In this document: positions 31,530 to 34,758 of the stretch, piece by piece
How positions within the stretch are numbered: the first letter of the stretch is position 1
How the letters are laid out: each line of letters begins with the position of its first letter
Source: Nonomuraea zeae
GTDB taxonomy: Bacteria; Actinomycetota; Actinomycetes; Streptosporangiales; Streptosporangiaceae
Reading direction: 5' to 3'
DNA: 34,758 nucleotides
Assembly (NCBI RefSeq): GCF_005889725.1
Contig: NZ_VCKX01000115.1
Coordinates: forward strand, 1-34,758
Position numbers and translations under genes: made by a program
The notes under the pieces: model-generated
Seen by the model: only the letters and a program-made list of their open reading frames with translations
Databases searched by the model: none
What the model was told of the DNA's origin: nothing

Positions 31530-31555
31530 GCGAGTAATAATTACTCATCCGGATA
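31523..31555. promoter_or_regulatory. Long symmetric operator for the TetR operon
   Basis: GAGTAAT and ATTACTC (31532-31538 and 31540-31546) form a 15-bp palindrome with a one-base centre. It is embedded in a second symmetric pair, TATCC (31523-31527) and GGATA (31551-31555). It touches the start codon of the membrane protein and fits a TetR dimer or a pair of dimers. Confidence 0.75.
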
Positions 31556-31763
31556 ACAAGCGCAACCGGGCAGGTCCCGGCCCTCCCTCGCGATACCGCG
31601 CGGCACAGCGGGGGCGGGTATTTCTGCGCGGTCCATCGTGACTGCCGGGAGCTAAGTTCCTGGGGTGCACGCGAGCCGCCGGGCGCCGCCTCGGCCGGCG
31701 ACGGGCGTGCCGCTCCCTGCGCGGTCCCGCGCGGGAGATCGCATCCACTGTCTGGAGACCTGT

Positions 31764-32267
31764 ATGACCATGCCGTCAACCACCCCGGTTCGCGGACGCA
31801 GGAGCCTGCGTCTGTCCGCGCTGGCCGCCGTGGCGACCACAGCGGTGGCCGCGGGCGCGCTGCTGGCGGGCAACGCCACATCGGCCGAGGCGGTCCCGCC
31901 GGAGGTGATCAGCCGCTGGAACAACGAGCTGATCCACTCCAACTCCATCAGCCCCGGCTTCAGCATGTTCCTGGGCACCGGCGCGTACACGATCAGCGCC
32001 AAGCTCACCGCCCAGAACACCGGGTCCGCGGCGATCAGCTACACGTGCCTGATCAGCGCGGCCGGCGGTGCCGACACCGACGTCGCCGAGGTCACCCTGC
32101 CGCCGAACAGCAAGCAGGGCGTCTTCCTCAACGTCGTGCACAACTTCACCAGCACCGGGCAGCTCTCCTTCGCCTGCACCAAGCCCGCTGGCACGGCCCA
32201 GGTGCGGATGCAGCAGGTGAAGATCACCGCGATCAAGGTCAACTCGCTGGACAACCAGCCCTTCTGA
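31764..32267 (+). CDS. Secreted two-cysteine beta-rich protein, paralogue B of VPPEVI family
   Basis: A 167-residue exported protein. The signal peptide is basic at the start (VRGRRSLRLSALAAVATTAV) and ends TSAEA, and the mature chain begins VPPEVISRWNNEL. The body is Thr, Ser and Ala rich with alternating strands (AYTISAKLTAQNTGSAAISY), two cysteines (YTCLIS and FACTKP), and a terminal QQVKITAIKVNSLDNQPF. It matches the protein at 10933-11439 in mature start, cysteine spacing, strand order and length. GGAG lies eight bases before the ATG. No enzyme motif is visible. It ends in a strong hairpin. The preceding 234 bases hold the TetR operator and no other clear feature. Confidence 0.82.
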   Translation: MTMPSTTPVRGRRSLRLSALAAVATTAVAAGALLAGNATSAEAVPPEVISRWNNELIHSNSISPGFSMFLGTGAYTISAKLTAQNTGSAAISYTCLISAAGGADTDVAEVTLPPNSKQGVFLNVVHNFTSTGQLSFACTKPAGTAQVRMQQVKITAIKVNSLDNQPF

Positions 32268-32287
32268 CCTGATCGCGCGTTCCGAGT

Positions 32288-32327
32288 GCCCGCCCGTGCC
32301 ACGGAGGCTTCCGCGGCACGGGCGGGC
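32288..32327. terminator. Bidirectional hairpin terminator
   Basis: GCCCGCCCGTGCC (32288-32300) pairs perfectly with GGCACGGGCGGGC (32315-32327), and the loop can extend the stem (CGGA with TCCG). It separates the convergent stops at 32267 and 32363. Confidence 0.85.
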
Positions 32328-32362
32328 CACGCCGTCCCAGCCAGGGTTGGGTTGTGCCGTTG

Positions 32363-33031
32363 TCAGCCGGCGGGCGGCACGATCTCGACGCCGGCCAGCT
32401 CCTGCCGCAGCCGGCTCGCGGTGCGCCGGTCCGCCAGGCCGGTGAAGACGAGGATGAGCCCGTCCTCGCCGGTGTCCTCGTAATATCCCCTGAACCGGCG
32501 GAGCTGGACGAACCCCCACTTGAAGTAGAGCCGCTGAGCCGCGGTGTTGCTCTCGCGGACCTCGAGCGACACGTAGGCGGCGCCCTGCTCGCGGGCCACC
32601 AGCAGGGTGTTCAGCAGCAGCCATTCCCCGAGCCGGCGGCGCCGCCAGCCGGGATGCGTGGCGATCTTGGCGATGTGCGCCCGGTCGCGCTGGAGGTAGT
32701 AGCCGATGTAGGCGACGATCGGCGCGGGCCCGCGCCCGCCGCGCCCGTCGTCGTGGCGGACCACCCACCAGCAGGCCGGCCACCCCTCGCGCAGCTCGTC
32801 CCGGAAGATCTGGGGGGTGTACGGGGTCGGGAAGCTCGCCTCCTCGATCTCGGCGACCTCGTTCACGTCCGCGGGCGTCATGCTCTCGAACACCAGGAAG
32901 CCCGGCTCGCCCTCCGGCGGGAGCGGGATCCGGTTGGAGTGACGCGGACCCGGCCTGCCTCTGCCGAATCCGGGCCGGCCCATGAACGCCATACGGACAC
33001 CCCACGCTGTTGTCGGACGCGATCGGGTCAT
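32363..33031 (-). CDS. GNAT-family N-acetyltransferase (RimI-like core)
   Basis: A 222-residue protein. A Gly/Arg/Pro-rich N-terminal tail (about residues 1-45) precedes a GNAT domain. EVAEIEEASFPTPYTPQIFR matches the RimI alpha1 region. The acetyl-CoA loop is in AHIAKIATHPGWRRRRLGEW, and motif B is LEVRESNTAAQRLYFKWGF with a terminal GYYEDTGEDGLIL. RimI-type enzymes acetylate protein or peptide N-termini, but the tail and the setting suggest a dedicated substrate. The ATG at 33031 overlaps the upstream stop as ATGA, so the two proteins are made together. Later ATGs at 32992 and 32983 are possible. Confidence 0.88.
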   Translation of the reverse strand: MTRSRPTTAWGVRMAFMGRPGFGRGRPGPRHSNRIPLPPEGEPGFLVFESMTPADVNEVAEIEEASFPTPYTPQIFRDELREGWPACWWVVRHDDGRGGRGPAPIVAYIGYYLQRDRAHIAKIATHPGWRRRRLGEWLLLNTLLVAREQGAAYVSLEVRESNTAAQRLYFKWGFVQLRRFRGYYEDTGEDGLILVFTGLADRRTASRLRQELAGVEIVPPAG

Positions 33032-34758
33032 TCCCAGAAGAGTTTCATGACGTCGGCGAATCGGCTGACGAGATGGCCACGGTATTCGGGGTCGTTGATG
33101 TCGCCGTACGTCTTGGCGTACTGGTGCTCCAGAAAATACTGGACGCGCAGCCGGCGCTGCTCCTCGTGGGTGAATTTGGCGAGCGGTACGTGCACGATCC
33201 CCTTGCCGTGCGCGGCCGCCAGCGCGCTGATGCCGACCGGGACGGCGAATTTGGGCGGGGTGAAGAGCACGACGTTCTCCTTGGCGTAGTGCACGGCCGC
33301 CACGAGCATGATCTCCCACCAGCGTTCCGCCGACAGGTCGAGGTCGTAGCGATAGGCCAGGTGCCAGGTGGAATAGAGGGCGTCGTCGAGCGCGTGGCTC
33401 AGCGGAACGCGCCGATCGAGGTCGCCGCCCAGCCGGGCGCGCATCTCGTCGAGGGTCAGGCCCCAGTCCTTGAACGACACCCGGCCGTACAGCTCGTGCG
33501 CGGTCACCCGGACCGCCTCGCCGTACTTGTTCTTCAGATCGGGCCGGTCGGTCAGGGGCTTCTGGAGAAACCAGTCGGTGATCCGCTGGTCGAAGTCGCT
33601 GCCGCTGTAGCTGGAGGCGAATTCGCAGCGGGCGGTCGCCGGCCGGACGGAGGCGGTGTCGTCCGGCGCGGCGGAGTCGTAGCCGTCGAACAGCCACATG
33701 ACCGGCTCGTTCCGGTCGACGCTCTTCCGCTCCCGGGGCATCGCCTGCCGCACGTACAGCTTGGGCCGGCCCTTGTAGTAGCTGCGTAATGTCCGGCGGA
33801 AGTCCATGCCGTCCTGCAGCGACCCCCGGAACTCCACGCTCTTCACCTGCTTGCTGCCGATCGCCTTGGCCAGTCCGTACGCCTTGCTCCGCATGTCGTT
33901 GATGAACGCGTCGGCCGGCGGCCAGCTCGACGCCGTCAAGTTCCCGCCGGAGAACGGCCGGCGCGCTTTCCGGGGCAGTCGCGGATTGTCGAGCTCCACC
34001 TCCAGGGTCGGCCCGGGCGGCATGTCCGGCGCGGACTCGGGTGGCGGGCCGTCGCCGTCCGGCTGGTGGTCGGCGGGCGCGTAGACGATCTCGTAGCTGT
34101 GCTCGAAATGGCTGCAATTACGGGCCACATAGATCTTCTCGCTGTCGCTGGGCGCCGCCACGCTGATCTCGAAAAGGCTCTCCTTGGTGTTCTTGATGCG
34201 TCCGATCCGCTCGGCCTTCACCTGGTCGAAATAGCCAATGAGATGGCGGAACACCCGCTCCCTGAACGGGCTGTTGAAGCAGCTTCCGCTGGCCAGCAAC
34301 ACCGTCTCGAACTGCGGCGAGATCCGTTTCTCGGCCTCCAGCAGTTTCGTCAGTATCTGGGAGAAGGCCTGATAGTGCCGGATCGAGAATCGCAGGTCCT
34401 TGGCCTCCTGGTTGATCTGGTAGATGAGCTCCAGCAAAGCCGTGCGCTTGTCGAACTCGTGGCCGCGCCCGGCCGCTCGCGTTTTCTCGTACCTTTCGAC
34501 GAGACGGGGTATGTAGTCCAGATAGCGCACGAGGATCGGCAGGCTCGGATCCCAGATCCGGTACCTCGCCTGCGGCAGCACCGACCTGTCGACGTCGGCC
34601 AGCAGGCTCGGGCGGCGGATCAACTGCTGGATCGGCCGCACGTGCGTGGCGTTGCAGACGAACAGGACGCGGTGGTGACGCGGCTGCAGCCGCTGGAGCT
34701 GGGCGGCCATGTAGAGCTCGCGCCAGGTGTCCACCGGCTCGAAGCGGGAGGGCGGGTG
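33028..34758 (-). CDS. Large uncharacterised protein, 5' end beyond window
   Basis: The frame is open to the window edge, so the visible 576 residues are the C-terminal part. Near the edge WRELYMAAQLQRLQ and RVLFVCNATHVRPIQQLI resemble the R-E-x-x-M-A ... G-x-x-H segments of TraB/ChaN-like proteins, a weak similarity. Further on come a helix-rich part, a Pro/Asp-rich spacer (about 34010-34075), then VKSVEFRGSLQDGMDFRRTL, MWLFDGYDSA and the terminal RWWEIMLVAAVHYAKENVVL and FADVMKLFWE. I recognise no named family, membrane segment or signal peptide. A TTA leucine codon occurs at 33787-33789, a possible bldA control point. Its stop overlaps the acetyltransferase start. Confidence 0.82.
   Translation of the reverse strand, partial: HPPSRFEPVDTWRELYMAAQLQRLQPRHHRVLFVCNATHVRPIQQLIRRPSLLADVDRSVLPQARYRIWDPSLPILVRYLDYIPRLVERYEKTRAAGRGHEFDKRTALLELIYQINQEAKDLRFSIRHYQAFSQILTKLLEAEKRISPQFETVLLASGSCFNSPFRERVFRHLIGYFDQVKAERIGRIKNTKESLFEISVAAPSDSEKIYVARNCSHFEHSYEIVYAPADHQPDGDGPPPESAPDMPPGPTLEVELDNPRLPRKARRPFSGGNLTASSWPPADAFINDMRSKAYGLAKAIGSKQVKSVEFRGSLQDGMDFRRTLRSYYKGRPKLYVRQAMPRERKSVDRNEPVMWLFDGYDSAAPDDTASVRPATARCEFASSYSGSDFDQRITDWFLQKPLTDRPDLKNKYGEAVRVTAHELYGRVSFKDWGLTLDEMRARLGGDLDRRVPLSHALDDALYSTWHLAYRYDLDLSAERWWEIMLVAAVHYAKENVVLFTPPKFAVPVGISALAAAHGKGIVHVPLAKFTHEEQRRLRVQYFLEHQYAKTYGDINDPEYRGHLVSRFADVMKLFWE

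Overview
This window reads as chromosome of a very high-GC filamentous actinomycete. A Streptosporangiales or Streptomyces-like soil organism is likely, but this is inferred from gene content and not from any marker gene. The signs are strong third-position GC, many Tat and Sec exported proteins, an AfsR/SARP regulator, LacI, TetR and TrmB regulators, a copper polysaccharide monooxygenase, a CBM2 esterase, a lasso-peptide precursor, and rare TTA leucine codons confined to two genes. No rRNA, tRNA, CRISPR array or intact insertion sequence was seen, and no gene-free stretch exceeds about 300 bases.

Left part (1-9069): the first codons of a secreted protein, a small membrane protein, a LysR gene broken by a deletion and frameshift and divergent from a PLP enzyme, a DUF418 membrane protein, a Tat-exported flavoprotein with a BBE domain, a small secreted protein, and a secreted Asp-box (BNR) protein convergent with it across a perfect terminator hairpin. 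A TrmB/LuxR-type regulator diverges from the Asp-box gene. Middle-left (9070-17800): a decayed MarR-MFS pair, a secreted two-cysteine protein, a membrane-anchored AA10 monooxygenase, a RibD/DHFR-like protein, a GAF protein, a SARP regulator, a methyltransferase remnant, a membrane protein coupled to a 45-residue ORF, a lasso-peptide precursor, and a shortened DUF4259 protein.

Middle-right (17869-28506): a secreted CE1 esterase with a CBM2 module and repeated CGAAA(N)TTTC elements upstream, a secreted phospholipase D-like protein, and an eight-gene minus-strand operon. That operon runs in transcription order from two uncharacterised proteins through a lipoprotein binding protein, a LacI repressor and two permeases to two ATPases. 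It starts at a TTGACA/TAGCGT promoter followed by a perfect 18-bp palindrome, the probable LacI operator. Five of its seven gene junctions overlap, so the products are probably made together as one ligand-responsive uptake system.

Right part (28507-34758): an intradiol dioxygenase and an FAH-family hydrolase, translationally coupled to each other and to a 13-codon leader ORF; a TetR regulator with a small membrane protein behind a long palindrome; a secreted protein that is a paralogue of the one at 10933-11439; and an acetyltransferase coupled to a large uncharacterised protein that runs off the window. The best candidate for an undescribed system is the lasso precursor at 17202-17327. The ORF where its cyclase gene should begin resembles only a cyclase N-terminus and is coupled to an unknown membrane protein. 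A second theme is repeated partial gene deletion: LysR, MarR, methyltransferase, possibly the cyclase and possibly DUF4259 keep their ends but lack internal or 5' parts.
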